This document shows, piece by piece, positions 31,292-45,197 of a stretch of 64,000 nt of DNA. Origin of the DNA: Nymphaea colorata (taxonomy: Eukaryota > Streptophyta > Magnoliopsida > Nymphaeales > Nymphaeaceae). The stretch's first letter is position 1. Every line of letters starts with the position of its first letter. The notes under the pieces were generated by a model. That model was given only the letters and a program-made list of their open reading frames with translations. It was not told where the DNA came from and searched no databases. Location of the stretch: assembly GCF_008831285.2 (NCBI RefSeq), contig NC_045138.2, positions 2,334,143 to 2,398,142 of the forward strand, given 5' to 3'. A program made the translations under genes and the position numbers.

Positions 31292-33950
31292 TTCCAAAAA
31301 CTAAAAAGTTCAAAACAAGTGGTACTCTCTTGAAGAATGAATGCTGTTATTAATTCATGATAGACAGCAAAAAGGAAGCGATTTCTGCATATTTACCGGC
31401 CTTAATTGCATTAGGCAGACGAAGTGTAATTAAAGACACCACACCGTCCGATCACATGTGAGAGACAGAAGGATTTCTGGATAGAGACCTCCATGGATCC
31501 TGCTGGTAACGTTTTCTGCACTTCTGCGGTGAATGAGACAGGACAGTGACAAAACTTCAACTCAGAATCTCATGGCGGAAATTGGCGATGACCATAAGAA
31601 AAAGGAACACAAGTAAAAGCAGCGGACAGGAGAAGACACACCCTCTGCTTCCTTTTTCCCTTTTCTTTTTTCTTTGGGTTCCTTTGGAGAGAGTGAAGGT
31701 TTATGCAAGGAATAGTCTGCTGAAAAAGCAAAAGGCAAAACTTTGAAAAGAACCCGGCGCTGTTTCCTCGCCGGAAAAAGGTGTGTGCTCCTGATTGCAA
31801 CCCTCATCATAATCATTAGTGAATCTTCATCTGATGATCAACTCATCAAATTTAATGTCGTGTTTGATTTTAATTTTGAATAGTGCTGATGATCAACTTA
31901 GGAAACAGCATCTCTTGTTTGTTTTGGTTTTGCATGCTAAATGGAAGGAATCGCTTAGAGGAGCGCTTGGTTAATAGCTTAGATTTTAAATCTGAGATGA
32001 TTATGAGATCTTAAGGTTTCATAACCTTGATTCCTAGCAAAGGTTTTTGAATCATTTGTTTGAAATGCAGGAGATTAGACTATTAATTTGTTAACCTTGC
32101 ATCTTTTCATAATGGTAACAAGGACGAACCCCTCCCACAAACCAAAAAATTAAAAAAAATAAAATAAAAAAAGAAAAAAACCTAAATAGTCTTCAGGTGT
32201 ATTTTGGTAGCAAGATCATTATGTTAGTTTTTCATGAATCTATCTTTTGAGGCATTTGTTTTTCTATGAATATGGAACTTTTTGATCCTCAAGGTTCTAT
32301 GATCCTCAAGGATCTCACAAATATATTGGGGCATATTCAGAAAAGTTTTCTGAAGGGGGCACCCATTCATAGATTTTCACATACGAAGGGGCACTCATAT
32401 ATAGGACAAAGCAAATATTTGCAGATACTAATGTAAAAATAAACAAACATTAAGGGATGTTTGGCGAAGCTTTGATCTCCTCATTCGTCAAGCGCGATTC
32501 AGATCGCCAAACAAAAATCCTTCATAAATTGGACAAATTTGAAAACTGAGATTCACTACTAGAAAAATCATATACGTTAAGTGCTATCAGATTCACCGCT
32601 TTCTCTTAAGTTACTACAAATAGTTAAGAAAAGAAACAAAGAAGCATAGCAGGAGCAGCAAAGGCAGAGGAAACGAAAGCGAAGAGCTGCGCCGAAACAG
32701 AGAGATTAATTTAGTGAAAGCGGGCTGGAGGCAGAGGAAAGTGGTGGGGCGCGACCCAAGTGGAAGGTATCGGGTTCTATCGAACTCGTCCTCATGAAAG
32801 AGTAGAAGCAAAGCATGTGCTGTCAGCATAGAGAACACATCAGAAGACAGAGATTAACATGACATGCCTTTTTAGATGCAGAGTCGAGATCTTTTTCTTT
32901 TTCTTTTATGAAAGTAATCGTAGATTCATAAATAAATAAGTGGCGAACTCAGAAAATTTTTTGTTGTAGGGCACTAATATATACTGATTCAAATTTTAGA
33001 TCGTGGAAATTAAAGATCTTCTAATCGAGATTCGAGAGGCACCAATATGTAACAAACTAAATCAAGTGACTGTTCGAATATGTAAATGGACTAAATGTTT
33101 GGCTCCTTCACTGTCATAAATGGTGTTCACGTTTTCTTAGTTAACCTGTATTGTAAATCTAAAATTTGAAATAGATCTTGAAAATTAAATTAGGCACGAT
33201 TAAGGCATCTAAAGCTTGACATGAGAACAACAAAAGCATATTGAAAAAAAAAATAGACTAAGTAATGCGTAAACGAATATAAAGAAAATCATATAAAGAG
33301 CAAAAAATAATTAGAACAATTGAACAAACATAAAATAAAACTAGTGAAATTCAAACATATATATGAATCTATATATATCTATCTTGGGCCGCCCACGTCA
33401 GCCCCACGCTGGCTCCACAACTGGGCATATTTATAGCATTATCACATATATCGTGTACGGGTATTATATGGTGATGAATTTTTTGAGTATAATACAATAA
33501 AGTTGTATATCTCGATAACATCTAGGGAAAATCCCGACAAATTTTTTAAAAATTAAAATATTTGATAGATCCTGAAAATTATACAAAATAAAATTAATAA
33601 AAATATGAAAAAACATGTGTAATACGTGTTTTTTCACATTTTTTATTTTATAACATTTTAAAAAAAAAGACGTTTCTAAATTGTCATTTTATATGACTGG
33701 TTTATTTCTCGATTATTATACGAGTTTTTTTTCGAATAATACGAGTTTTATGTGACAATAATTTATAGTATATTAAAACACATTTGTTTATAAATATGAC
33801 CCAATCTTTGGAACACAGTCATAGATGATTCAATGTCCAAGACATGAGACTCCATGTTATAGCCCCATTATGCAAGTGCCCTCATGGCAAGACTGCTCAG
33901 CATCTCCTATCATCAACTTTCTTTGCCGTATTATAATATATTGCTTGTTA

Positions 33951-34182
33951 ACCTTAGGTTGCGTTTGATAGCTTCGAATCTTAGATTCAAGGCTGCATGA
34001 AAAAAGTGTGTTTTAGGAGATTCCCAGTTTAAACAATATGGATTTTAAATCTATGATACATGTTAAAAGCTGTGGATTTATGGTCGGATGGGAGGTGGTT
34101 TGATTTTAAATCCATGGATCTAAAATCCTAATATTTCAAATTCTCACAAATCTAGATCCTTAGTGAAACAAACACAACCCAA
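33951..34182. mobile_element. MITE-like repeat with GGTTGCGTTTG ends (probable)
   Basis: The left end reads TTAGGTTGCGTTTGATAG. The right end, complemented, reads TTTTGGGTTGTGTTTGTTTC, giving inverted termini GGTTGYGTTTG. The interior holds repeated AATCTATGGATTTAAA-like words. I could not fix a target-site duplication, so the class is open. Confidence 0.4.
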
Positions 34183-34479
34183 AAGTGCAGAGTTTTGACA
34201 ATCTTACTTAGTTTGATCAATTCGCATCCACTATAAGGGGATTGTTTATGTTCCATCATTATAACTAAAGCAGTGGTGAAGCCACATATTGGCTGGTGTG
34301 GGAAACTCCCACATCAACCCCATAATTTTTCTTTATTTTCATTAAATATTTACTTATTTATCTATACTAGTGTCCTTTAAAAAATGAAAGTTTTTGAAGC
34401 TCCATGAAATTAATGATTTTAAAATTTGAATTGCTTGTTTATTTCTTTATTTATCACCCAAGAAAAAATAAACACCACA

Positions 34480-34750
34480 AGAGCCTACGGGCATCGGGCC
34501 AGCACAGCCTAGTATGAACCAGGTCTGGCCCGACACGATGTTCAAAACTTGGGCTCAGGCTCTGGTTGTAATAAAAAATATTTTTAAAATATAAAATATA
34601 TTTAAAATATAATAATAATAATAATAATAGTAATAATAATAATAATAAATATTTTTAAAAAGTTATCGGGCTGGATCAAGCTCACGTCAGGCTTATCCAT
34701 GTCGGCTCATCGCTCGGGCCCGTACTGAGCCAGGTATAAGGTATCCGCCG
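34480..34750. repeat. GGGCCCG-rich interspersed repeat remnant
   Basis: Two GC-rich arms (GGGCATCGGGCCAGCAC at the left; GGCTCATCGCTCGGGCCCGT at the right) flank an AT core containing an (AAT)n tract (34,610-34,650). It resembles the copy at 43,436-43,665. A 22-bp direct repeat, ACCCGGCCCAGCGCCACAAG with flanking bases, follows at 34,758-34,799. Confidence 0.55.
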
Positions 34751-35400
34751 GCAGCCTGACCCGGCCCAGCGCCACAAGACCCGGCCCAGCGCCACAAGAG
34801 CCCTATAAGAAGGTTGGTTATAAAGGATGGCATTAACACAAACCCAACAATATTTTCCTCCCGCTCTAAGAAGGAGTGCTCGATGACCACTATTTAGGCA
34901 ACAGTAAAAGACACACCCATAAATTTGAATTTAATAAAAGGCACGCTTGAATTTTCAATATTGTTGAAGCACACCAAAATTTTGCACTTTTAATTAAAAA
35001 AAGTCTTTTATGCCTATTGAACATTAGGTTCTTATTAACTCAATCAGAGTTAATGAGATGCAATTATTAAGTTACCTTAAATTATGCATGCCTTGACACC
35101 AAAATCGGACCGCCTAAAACCCATTAAAAAGAATTTTTTTTATGCAACTAACCGCGTAGATGCAATTTTAAGAGGATTTGGTAGAAAACCTACATTAACT
35201 TGGTTAGATTTTGTGTTAGTGATCTCAAACTTTATGAATCGACAAGCTAAGATCAGTAATGTTACTACTTGTACAATATGTTCTCCAATATTCACTTTTT
35301 CACAAGTTTTTTTTCGAACATATGATCTTAGACATTTTGCACTCCATTTCGTGGTTACATTTGTGAAAATAGCCAATGAATGGGCAGAATATCCTCACAA

Positions 35401-35403
<3 letters not shown>

Positions 35404-35434
<31 letters not shown>

Positions 35435-35458
35435 AGAGAGAGAGAGAGAGAGAGGGAG
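35404..35458. repeat. Compound (TA)n-(GA)n microsatellite
   Basis: About 28 bp of TA is followed by about 24 bp of GA. It mirrors the right half of the palindromic tract at 8,221. Confidence 0.9.
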
Positions 35459-36248
35459 GAAATTTTATGATTTTCCTTTTAGAATTTTGGACAGTCGATG
35501 GATGACTAGAAAATTTAATGTCGTCGCTAAAAGTCTTTAGCAACAAGGTATTAGTGACTGTTTATTGTGTCCAATAGTTTATGATGCTTTTAGTGACACA
35601 CAATTTATTCTCCTGCTTTTAGAGCCCGACTTCAGAATGAACCAGTAGAATATGCTCGAATTATCCAAACCTGCAAGATAAAAAAGACACTGAAGTCTCA
35701 TTATACATCAAATTTTACAATATAGGTTTTTATTCTTTGCATTCATATTACATTCAACATTTGTTTCAAGATCGGACAACAAAAACGACATATACATGTA
35801 TATAATTCTAAACTGTCAAATAATAGATGACTAAAAATTTAAACTTTGTTATTGAGATGTTAAAAGCACCATATACTATCACTACACTATTAATCATCAA
35901 TAATGCCTTTATAGCAACTGATTTAAATTTATAATTCAAAACATCATACATAGTTGTTGAAGGCACCATCAACTGTCACTACATCTAGATCATCACTAGT
36001 GCCTTTTGTAAAGATTGGTTTTTAATCTTTTAAACATTTGACATGATATATATAAAGAGAGAGAGAGAGAGAAAGATTAGTAAAACTAGATACTTAGGTC
36101 AAGGATAAAAAAACCAAACCCTTTAATTTTTTGTTAAACAATTATTTTAAATAAAATATAACCATCCTACCGTATATATATATATATAACCATATATATA
36201 TATATATATATATAACACATCACTTTGTTGAGCGATCAATGGCAATTA

Positions 36249-36376
<128 letters not shown>

Positions 36377-38124
36377 TGTGTACTCAGAATGATCTATTTG
36401 ATGTTTAAATAGAAATTGAGTTTTGAACAAATATCTTCCATCCAATGTCCTTACATTTGAAAAATTATACAGATTTGGTCAAATTTAAATTCTGATTTGA
36501 ATATGAATATAAAATTCAGATACAGATCAGATCCAAATTATGAAATTAAATTTTGGATTCATATTTGGATGTATGTTTTTTCATTCACATTTGAATCTAA
36601 ATTCAAGTCCGAGCATGTGAACATATGAAAAACAAATATGGTTAAAAAGTGTATCTTATTTGAACAAGTTTTTATAATGACTAAAATACCCCACGTCGTG
36701 ACGTGGTGGCTTATGATGAGTCCAAAACATAAACAGTGTGTTAGTTCGTCCTCGAACACCCAATGCAGTCTACTTTACAGGTGCTCGGGGTCCAATTGAA
36801 AAAAAAAAAAAAGGAGTGCATTGTTTCGAATTAGTGTAAGACCTGAACTCATTGTATAGAAATGGATAACTTTTAGCAAAATGATGAGACGGAAAATGGA
36901 CTTAAATTTCAACCAGCTACATGTAAAATATACAAACATGAGACTGTTTTGTGTAAATTATTAGTTCATATATACATCACTGTTTGATGGGTCTTATTTA
37001 TCCTTGGAACACAACCCGCCACCCCACAAACCCCAAAAAAAAAAAAAAATCATTTTCTAAAAAAAAGTGAAAATGCATAAAATAATCAGAAGTTCTTAAC
37101 AGCGTTATTTTTCTCCCAATCCTCTAAGGGGAAAACCTTTTATTGTTTCATTAAGTGCATGTTTGATTTAAGGCAAAAGTTTTTCCTGTGGCAAATTTTT
37201 TCTGGGGAAAACCTTTGCACTGCAAAAGCTTAATGGTGTTCAGCTAACAAAGAAAAAGGCAAAAACTTTTCTCATCTCTGATTATTTTGTCCAAAGAAAC
37301 TAGTAAAAAGATATATACAGTGGCAAAACATTTGCTTTATTTTTGAAAAAATAGAAGGGGCCACTACTTTTGGCAACCCTAATTATCAGAGCAGCCTTTG
37401 AGGGAAAAAAAAAATACCGAGTCATTTCAGAGAACATAGTAAAATGAGTGAGACCCACTACTTGGCAAAACTTTTAAAAGTTTTACCTAATCATGAAACA
37501 GGGGAAAATGAAAAAAAAAAAAAAAACTTCCAAGTCATTTTAGATCTTGGTCATAGAAACTCGTTTTTTTAATATATATGAAAAAAACGAGATAAATTAA
37601 ATGGCCGTTCAAAACTACAAAAAATATTACAACTTTTTTTCACATTTTTCATTTTTTTCAGTTTTTTTAATGCCAAACAGTTTTTTTTTATTTTTTATTT
37701 GTTGTAAATCTATTTATCTTTTGATGTTTGTGTTATTAGTTTCTCAGTTATTTTATTTTTTCTTATTTTTTTAAAATTTTTAAAAATTTATCATATTTTT
37801 TTTTATTTTTTTCTTTTTTTAAGCTCGTTGTATTATACACAAGAAAAACCTGACCACTTTGAATACTAAATCTACAGATTTCCGACTAAGGGGCATTAGT
37901 AATAAATTTAAAATTTTAAAAGATATCAACATGTAAACAAAAAATTTGCCTGATGTGCCAATATAAAAATAAGATGTCAATATAAATAAATAAATATTTT
38001 TGTCGGTTTGTGTAGGCAATTTCCCGCACCTGCCTTCGCCCCCGCATGCCATTATATCATTTTCTCAAATGGTTATGCTACCTCACTTTCTTAAGTTGCC
38101 CAATTAAAGGTCACCGCTAGAGAC

Positions 38125-38340
38125 TCTAGGCCTTGAGTGAATGAAGATGTTGGGGACTTTCATGGCCAGTCATGTTTCTTTTGACAAACTCACCACAGAC
38201 ATAGAGGTGACATCTTTGTATCTTTCTTCAGAATTGTTGGTCATTCTCCTCCAATCAGATAAAAGGAAGAATAACTTTCTTCTCCTATAGGACACTTTGT
38301 CCACCGCAGGCTCGCTTCCTCCACAAACATCTTTCGCCTG
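38125..38340. repeat. Segmental duplication A, copy 1 (partner at 39,475-39,690)
   Basis: Both copies contain GAAGATGTTGG, then a TTTCATGGC stretch leading to AGTCATGTTTCTTTT, then GACAAACTCA, AGAGGTGAC, TTTCTTCAG and GGTCATTCTCCTCCA, with small insertions and deletions between the copies. The two are about 1.35 kb apart in the same orientation and are non-coding as far as I can see. Confidence 0.75.
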
Positions 38341-38384
38341 AGCCAACTCCGATCACCAACAAATCCTGCCACTAGTCAAGGTTT

Positions 38385-38545
38385 GGGCAGACTGGCCCCT
38401 AACTCGGCCAGACTCACACTTGACTCGCCTGATTCATCTGCAGTAATTTACATTATAGTTATTTGAATACTCGACCGAGTCGACGAGTCAACTCGCTGAC
38501 CCAGTGACCCGGTCATTTGCTGATCTGAGTTTGAGTCACGGATTT
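38385..38545. repeat. GACTCG-rich interspersed repeat remnant
   Basis: The stretch carries reiterated ACTCGNCC/GAGTCGACGAGTCAACTCG words around a short AT core. It is similar in style to, but different in sequence from, the CTCGAG family. Confidence 0.45.
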
Positions 38546-38959
38546 GCCAACCATGCATTTAATGCACCAAAAGAATTTTAGTGGATAAGTAATCCATGAT
38601 CCATTGGGGTTTATGATACAATAAGGGAAAGAAAAGCTGACACCTTTTTTTAGATGATTTTTTCTTCTTTTTAAAGAATTATTTTTATCATTTTCAAAAT
38701 TTTTTTTTTTTTATTCTTTCTTAATATTGAAATTTCAAATTTTATAGGTTCAAGCTACTTTGAGATTTAAGTCAAAGTAAAATACTCATAATTTAGAGTG
38801 TCGCACATTCACCGCTTGCTGTCCATACAAATATTGATTGAACTGAATATTGGACTCTCATCAGTTGTAAACTATGAAACTTCAAAGTTTTGAACTGCCC
38901 ATTATAACGTTTAAAAAAAAATTGGAGAGTGAATTTACAAGTTTTAAATCCTGCATAGC

Positions 38960-39095
38960 TAAGTAAAATCCAAGCACGTACCCAGCAAATCTTTATAATA
39001 TCTGGAAATTGGATTTATAATATCTTGAAATTGGAAATATTCCGGATATGTGCTTGGGATCCAGAGATCAACTTGGATTATGACCTCCCTGGATT
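38960..39095. repeat. Segmental duplication B, copy 1 (partner at 40,386-40,500)
   Basis: Shared words include AGTAAAATCCAA, CACGTACCCA, TCTTTATAATATCT, GCTTGGGATCCA and TTGGATTATGACCTCCCT. Copy 1 carries an extra internal repeat of the AATATCTNGAAATTGGA segment. The spacing from A to B is similar around both partners, so A and B are probably parts of one duplicated block of about 1 kb. Confidence 0.75.
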
Positions 39096-39474
39096 GGATG
39101 CAGCAACACATTAGAGGCCGGATTGGGATCAAAATAAATACAGGAGAAAAGGACAAAATTTGCACACTAAATCTTGACCATTTCCAGCCAGAAATTTATC
39201 ATCACCAGTCTATTTTTATCCCATATCTTGCATGTCTTTTCATTGGTCACGATTCTTAACGTCATCGCGATTGGGATTTTTATCCCACTTTTCTATGGTG
39301 AAAAAAAAAAAAATTTGATTGTTGATGATTCAGTCATTCAATATTTTACAGCACCCCGCAGTAAAAAATTGCCCTTGGTTCACCTTCTAGCAACAGTCAG
39401 AGTTGGCCTGAATCGGCTTATGCCAATTGAATCGGTCAGAAACTGAATTAATTCTTGCCTTAGTGATCAAGAAA

Positions 39475-39690
39475 GCAGAGGCCTTGTATGAAGATGTTGG
39501 TGCCTTTCATGGCAAGTCATGTTTCTTTTTGACAAACTCATCCCAGACAAAGAGGTGACTTGTTTGTATTTTTCTTCAGCATGTGTGGTCATTCTCCTCC
39601 AGTGGGAAACCAATCTAATAGTCTGATAAAGAAAGAAAGAATGATTTTCTTCTGGGCAGCCTCCCTTGCTCCGCGAACATCTTTCTCCCG
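39475..39690. repeat. Segmental duplication A, copy 2
   Basis: Partner of 38,125-38,340, in the same orientation. The order of shared words is kept, with local insertions such as a short GAAAGAAAGAAAG run. Confidence 0.75.
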
Positions 39691-40385
39691 AGGTATGCAT
39701 CGGGTTTGGAGGCAAGGGAATCCCCTCTGCTTCCTTTTTGCCCTCGAAGTTCAGCGTTAATTCAGGATCTAAGTAGGAAGTGACATACCAATCAACTAGA
39801 GTATCACACATCCACTATTTGTAATCCAGATAAGCAGCACGATTGGTCTTTCATAAGCCCACAAGCTCAACTAATTGTGCTACGCCCCATCTAGCAGGCA
39901 CGTAGGTAGAGGTGGATCTGGGTGCAGTTAGATAGAACAACTTCAGGAGACCTGGGTCACTACCCTATGACCAGTTGAAAATTTGTTAACTATATGCTTA
40001 GGGTCCGTTTGATTGTTGGTTGAAATTTAATGTGGTAAATTTACCATGATAAATTTTTTTAGAAAAATTTAAGGATGAAATTTCTCCCTCTTCCAATCTG
40101 AAGCTCTGTTTGATTATCAGGTGAAATTTAACATGGTAAATTTAACCATGTTTGATGCTCAGGAAGAAAAAAGCGGCTGAAAATGGGGAGGCAATTGGAG
40201 GGAGGTGAAGACAGTGGCGTCGTTTGTCGATGCTCCACCCCAAGATAGAGATGGTTGTTATTGGGTTTTACAGATTGTTGTTTTTTACCATCAAAGGATT
40301 TGATTTAAAATCCAAGAGTAAAGCCTCTAATCTTAAATCTGCGGACTTCAAAGTTACATGGATTTTGACAATCCGAATTACCAGC

Positions 40386-40500
40386 TTAGTAAAATCCAAA
40401 CACGTACCCAACAGGTCTTTATAATATCTTGATATTGGAAATATTCTCTATATATGCTTGGGATCCACAGATCTATTTGGATTATGACCTCCCTGAATTG
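40386..40500. repeat. Segmental duplication B, copy 2
   Basis: Partner of 38,960-39,095. It lacks the extra internal repeat of that copy and has several substitutions. Confidence 0.75.
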
Positions 40501-40791
40501 ATAGAACTTATCTTGAAGGATTCATGACGCAGACCGGCCCACTAATATATATATATATATATATATGCTTACAAATAAAAGACCAATGATATGTCGCCTA
40601 TCTGGTGGACTCTGGTCTCAACCGCATGCCCGAATTGTCATTTTCCGAAGCTTGATTCCCTGGCTGTTTTCATATAGAATCTCAAATTGGTTATTGCATG
40701 ATTTGACTCAAATTATATACATATGCTGTTAGCGGAATCGGTTGATTTGAGTCAAAATTATAGCAAACTAATTCAATGGGGCAACTGTTTT

Positions 40792-41235
40792 TAGGGATTT
40801 CAATGAATCAGATGCGAATCACATATGCTATTAACCATATCTGTTTTTTTTTTATACTCACATGTTTAGATTCGAGTATGAATGAAGAAAAGTCATATCG
40901 GAATCCAAATAGAATACAATCCCCGAACCTGATCTGTATATGATTTTTACATTCACATCTGACGTGAATCCGAAATTTGTACTAAAGTTGCTAATTTTCA
41001 AAATGTAAAGGCATTGGATGTAGGATATTTATTGAAAAGTCGATCCTATCTGACTTTGAATTTAAATCTAATCAGATATTTATGTATATTTGAATCTAAA
41101 TATGACTGGATTTCATTTCTTAAACCCGAACCCAATTCCGATATGAAATTTTTTTTTTTTTTTCATATCTGATTTTTTTCAAAATGGGTTGGTCTGATAT
41201 CCAAAGCAAAACAGATATATCGACATCCAGCCATA
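40792..41235. repeat. ATATCCGAT-type interspersed repeat, decayed copy
   Basis: It begins TAGGGATTTCAATGAATC and ends near ATATCGACATCCAGCC. Both ends resemble those of the intact relative at 45,585-45,997. The interior repeats words such as AATCTGAT, CATATCTG and GAATCCAAAT. No clean target-site duplication was seen. Confidence 0.55.
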
Positions 41236-41865
41236 TTAAGAGTACCGTACGCCGATTGTTATATTTTTTCTAAATACTTTAAGAACTTCCTTTTTTCACT
41301 TCATTTTTATTTATTTTTTTCATTTATCTTTTCCCTGATTTTTTTTTGCTAATTCCATACGATTCAGTTAAATCTTGATTATCCTGGAACCTTCCATTCC
41401 TTTTTGGAAGAATATTTCCATTTTTTTTCTTGTTGCGAAGTTAAAAGCATGCACAAATCAGAACCTTCAAGGTTCCAACTAAGAAAGTGAAAATCAGTGT
41501 TTTAGTGTACAAATTCGATATTTATTTTTTAAATGAAATCGTCGGGTAACTTTAAGCGAATTTGGATCTCCAATTCAGATTTGGAGTTAAAACCCAAATT
41601 TACTTTGATTAGACTGAGATAACTGGATAACGAATCAAACGCAAAGTTAACCAGTTCTATTAATTGGATTTCAGTTAAATTGGATCTCAAAAACTGGATC
41701 TGACCCATTCAAATCTCAAGATCGTCTGGTACATTCTCTACTTGTCCATTCAGTTGAGTTTGAGCAAATGGTTGATCTCAATGGCATAAAGCAACTCGGG
41801 TTCGAGTCTTGAAAGTTCAATTTCTATAATCTAATAACTAAACTTGTAAAGAACACACATAATCC

Positions 41866-42112
<247 letters not shown>

Positions 42113-42585
42113 ATAAGTATCATACAACGAGGTCTCTGTTCCAAGCTCATTGTTATCGTTGCCAATTTACTTCTTAAAACACTAAAGACTACATATATGT
42201 GGTATATGTGGTGAGATTAGCTCGGCTCAAGCTTGACCAGCCAAGTTAATTAAGTTCAGGCTTAGTTGAGTTCTGCTAGCAAAGCTCGAGCTCATGAACT
42301 CAAGTTCAAGCCGCGCTCGAGTTCGAACTCTCCTCATGTGCAGCTCCATTTATTCATGATGAAGCCATAAAACAAGATTATGAACCCTAATTGTCTGCCA
42401 TTATGAAAATTAAAGTCCAACTTAGAAAATGGGGAGAAAATGGTACCCCTCCTGGGTCTTGAGCTGAAATAATAAGCTTGTGTTGGGAAATTACTCTCTT
42501 TTTGAATGTGTAGAAAGTAATTCCTTTTAAGAGGACAATAAGAGGCTTTTTATGAGAACAACACATTGTTACTCCCCCGCATATC

Positions 42586-42760
42586 TAGGGCCGTTCAACA
42601 AGTCGAGCTCGACTCGAATTCGCTCGACAAACTTGACTTGAATTCGACTCGTTTATTAAACGAGTCGGGTTTGAGTTAAGAAATGAATTCGACAACCTAA
42701 TTGAGTCAAGCTCAAGTTAAGTGGGCTAGGCTCGGTTAAACTCCGTTAAGCTCAAGAAAA
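42586..42760. repeat. CTCGAG-type interspersed repeat, truncated copy
   Basis: It begins TAGGGCCGTTCAACAAGTCG and continues with GAGCTCGACTCG words, but lacks a recognisable right terminus. Another decayed relative lies at about 42,210-42,345. Confidence 0.55.
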
Positions 42761-43435
42761 AATATATATAAATACATCTCATAAAATTATCAAAAAATTA
42801 GATTGCTCAAATGGCTATATACGTGACTGGTATGTGAGAGCTGAAAGAATAAGGTTGTGCTGTGAAACTACTCTCCTTTTGAATGTGTACGCCTTTTGGC
42901 AACAACAACACTTTGTTTTTGTCCCGTAAAACTGCACCTCAAAAATAGGGCAAATTGAGTTCGCTCCATTTTTTTAGTGTTCTATGAATTTGGCTTACTT
43001 TTAAGGTAGATTCATGAGACAGTAACATGCTATTGTCGCCAATCGACACTTAAAAGCATCATTTTTCTAAGACCATGACAAACGTAGTGCCTGCATTATG
43101 TGGAAATTAAAAGCAACAGCACCACTTCAGTGAGGTAAGTGGTCCGGCCACCTGGAGATAGAGAGGGAAAGAGACACCTTTTCATCACAATCTACCTATG
43201 ATAAATGTCAAGAGACATTTGATAGACACCTTTTCATAATTCACTTGTCCTTTGTATGTCTATCAGGTTCGTAAGATATGTGAATTGATCCTATCCCGTA
43301 AGTCATGTTCTCCATTTCATTGATGATTATCACGTGATCAAGCATAAAGTTGAAAAAGTAAACCATTAGCCAAGTTGACCAAACAATTCAACTCCGATAT
43401 TTATTTAGACCAAACAAAAAGTAAACCATTAGCCA

Positions 43436-43665
43436 AGCTTGGGCCGGGCCCGATAGGTCGGCCTAACCCGTTTATATTAAAAATTTATTTATTTTAATTT
43501 TTTTTGTTTTAAAAATATATATTTAGTATTATTAAATACATTTTATATTTTAAAAAATTATTTTATAATTAAAAATTTTAATTTTTAATTTCACAGGCTG
43601 GGCCGAGGCCGGGCCGAGACCCGGGTCAGGCTCACCGACCAGATGCCCACCCTTAGTTTTTAGCT
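43436..43665. repeat. GGGCCCG-rich interspersed repeat, second copy
   Basis: GC-rich arms (CTTGGGCCGGGCCCGATAGG at the left; GGCCGGGCCGAGACCCGGGT and GATGCCCACCC at the right) flank an AT core of about 120 bp. It has the same layout as 34,480-34,750. Confidence 0.55.
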
Positions 43666-43694
43666 ATGACTACACCATTTACGATAATTTTTAT

Positions 43695-44285
43695 TAGGGG
43701 TGAACAACGAGTCGTGCTCAGCTCATGAATGAGTTTGGGCCGAGTCATTTGCTTAACAAGTCGAACTCGAGTTCATGAGTCAACTCGTTCAAATAATTGA
43801 GTTGAGTTCGAGCTCAACACGTAACTACCGAGTCAAGCTTGAGCCTTAATCGAGTTTGTCGAGCCTTAATCAAGTCAATATATTCAAACAAGTTTATAAG
43901 TTTCTCGAGCCTTAATCAAGTTGAGCTCGAACTCAACACAAAACGATAAATATCAATTCTATTCAAACAAGTTTGTCGAGCATTAATCGAGTCGAGCTCG
44001 AGCTCAACACGTAATTGCCGAGTCAAGCTCGAGCTGCTTCCGTCGAGCTATTCTCGAGCTCGAGCCGAGTTGAGCTCGACGTTTCATTAGTCGAGTGAGC
44101 TCGAGCTGACTAAACTCATGCTCAACTTGGCTCGTGTTCACTACAAATTATGAAAAAAATTTATTTCAATTTCATGATATATATATATATATATATATTA
44201 GTCGAGCGAGCTCAAGCTGACTGAACTCGGACTCAACTTGGCTCATGAAATCACAAATTATGAAAAAAAGTTTATTTTATTTTCA

Positions 44286-44323
<38 letters not shown>
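43695..44323. repeat. CTCGAG-type repeat with internal tandem duplication
   Basis: It begins TAGGGGTGAACAACGAG and is followed by about 450 bp dense in GAGCTCGAG and TCGAGC words. Its right part is duplicated: 44,086-44,196 and 44,197-44,323 share ATTAGTCGAG, AACTTGGCTC, CAAATTATGAAAAAAA and TTTCATGATATATA. The second copy has a longer TA run. Confidence 0.65.
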
Positions 44324-44325
<2 letters not shown>

Positions 44326-45197
44326 CAGTCGGTTTCCAACTTTACAAAATATGAATTCAAGTAAAACATCTGGTTGAGATCATATGAACGTCAGATCTTA
44401 TGCTAGTCAGATCCAAATTCGATTTTAAAATGCAAATTCATATTCCTTATGAACCTGTATCTGAATTCAAACATGTTTAAGTTTGAAACACCGAATACAA
44501 ATCTTCTACAATCCTTACAAATTTCTCATGAAAGGGACGATTTCCAAACAAAATCAATGGTAGAATCTACAAAGCCATGCTTCTAGGACCAATGTCCCAA
44601 AGAAAAGCTAAGAAGATCTTGGCTGTTTACTGCTGTTTCATCAAAGGGACCATGTTTGGAAATTGGAATCTTAAATTCATCTTCACTTGGCAAAGCAACA
44701 GGGAATTTGTGAAGATTTTGTGGTGCAACTGCCACAATGGGGCACTAATCTTGGTGGCGCCACAATAATTGTACCATATTCTACTATGTGGAGCATTTCA
44801 TCACTATTCATATGATGTGACTAAAGGTTTTTTTTTATCATCCACTACTGATGCCAACCCTTTCTCTTTTTGACTTGACTTGGCACCAACAGGATTTGAA
44901 GCTTAATTAGTGGCCGAGGGACGTTATAGCTTGTGTAAGCAATTGCCCACACCAACCCACAAAATTTACTTTATTTTATTATGTATACAAACTTCATTAA
45001 TTTTTTCAGTTTTTTACGTATGGGTGCCCCCTTAAAGTTTGAAATTTACACTTAGAGTGTCCATTAACCGGGATTTTCTAGCTCTACCACTAAGCTTAAT
45101 GGCATTTTAATCCCGGAAACTTTGTCTAAAACGGTGTAGTTAGGCGCGTATCAAGCATTTAGGAGTGGTCTTAAGAAAGAGATCAAAGCCTCAAAAA

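Noticed and set aside
35084..35470. 128-codon frame with mixed composition
   Set aside because: It ends in a TA/GA microsatellite reading as IYIYIYREREREREE, with no motif and no splice context. Probably chance.
39467..39811. 114-codon minus-strand frame
   Set aside because: It overlaps a duplicated non-coding segment and the frame is not kept in the other copy at 38,125.
41791..41810. tRNA B-box-like GGGTTCGAGTC
   Set aside because: No acceptor stem, anticodon arm or properly spaced A box could be built; at most a decayed tRNA-derived SINE head.
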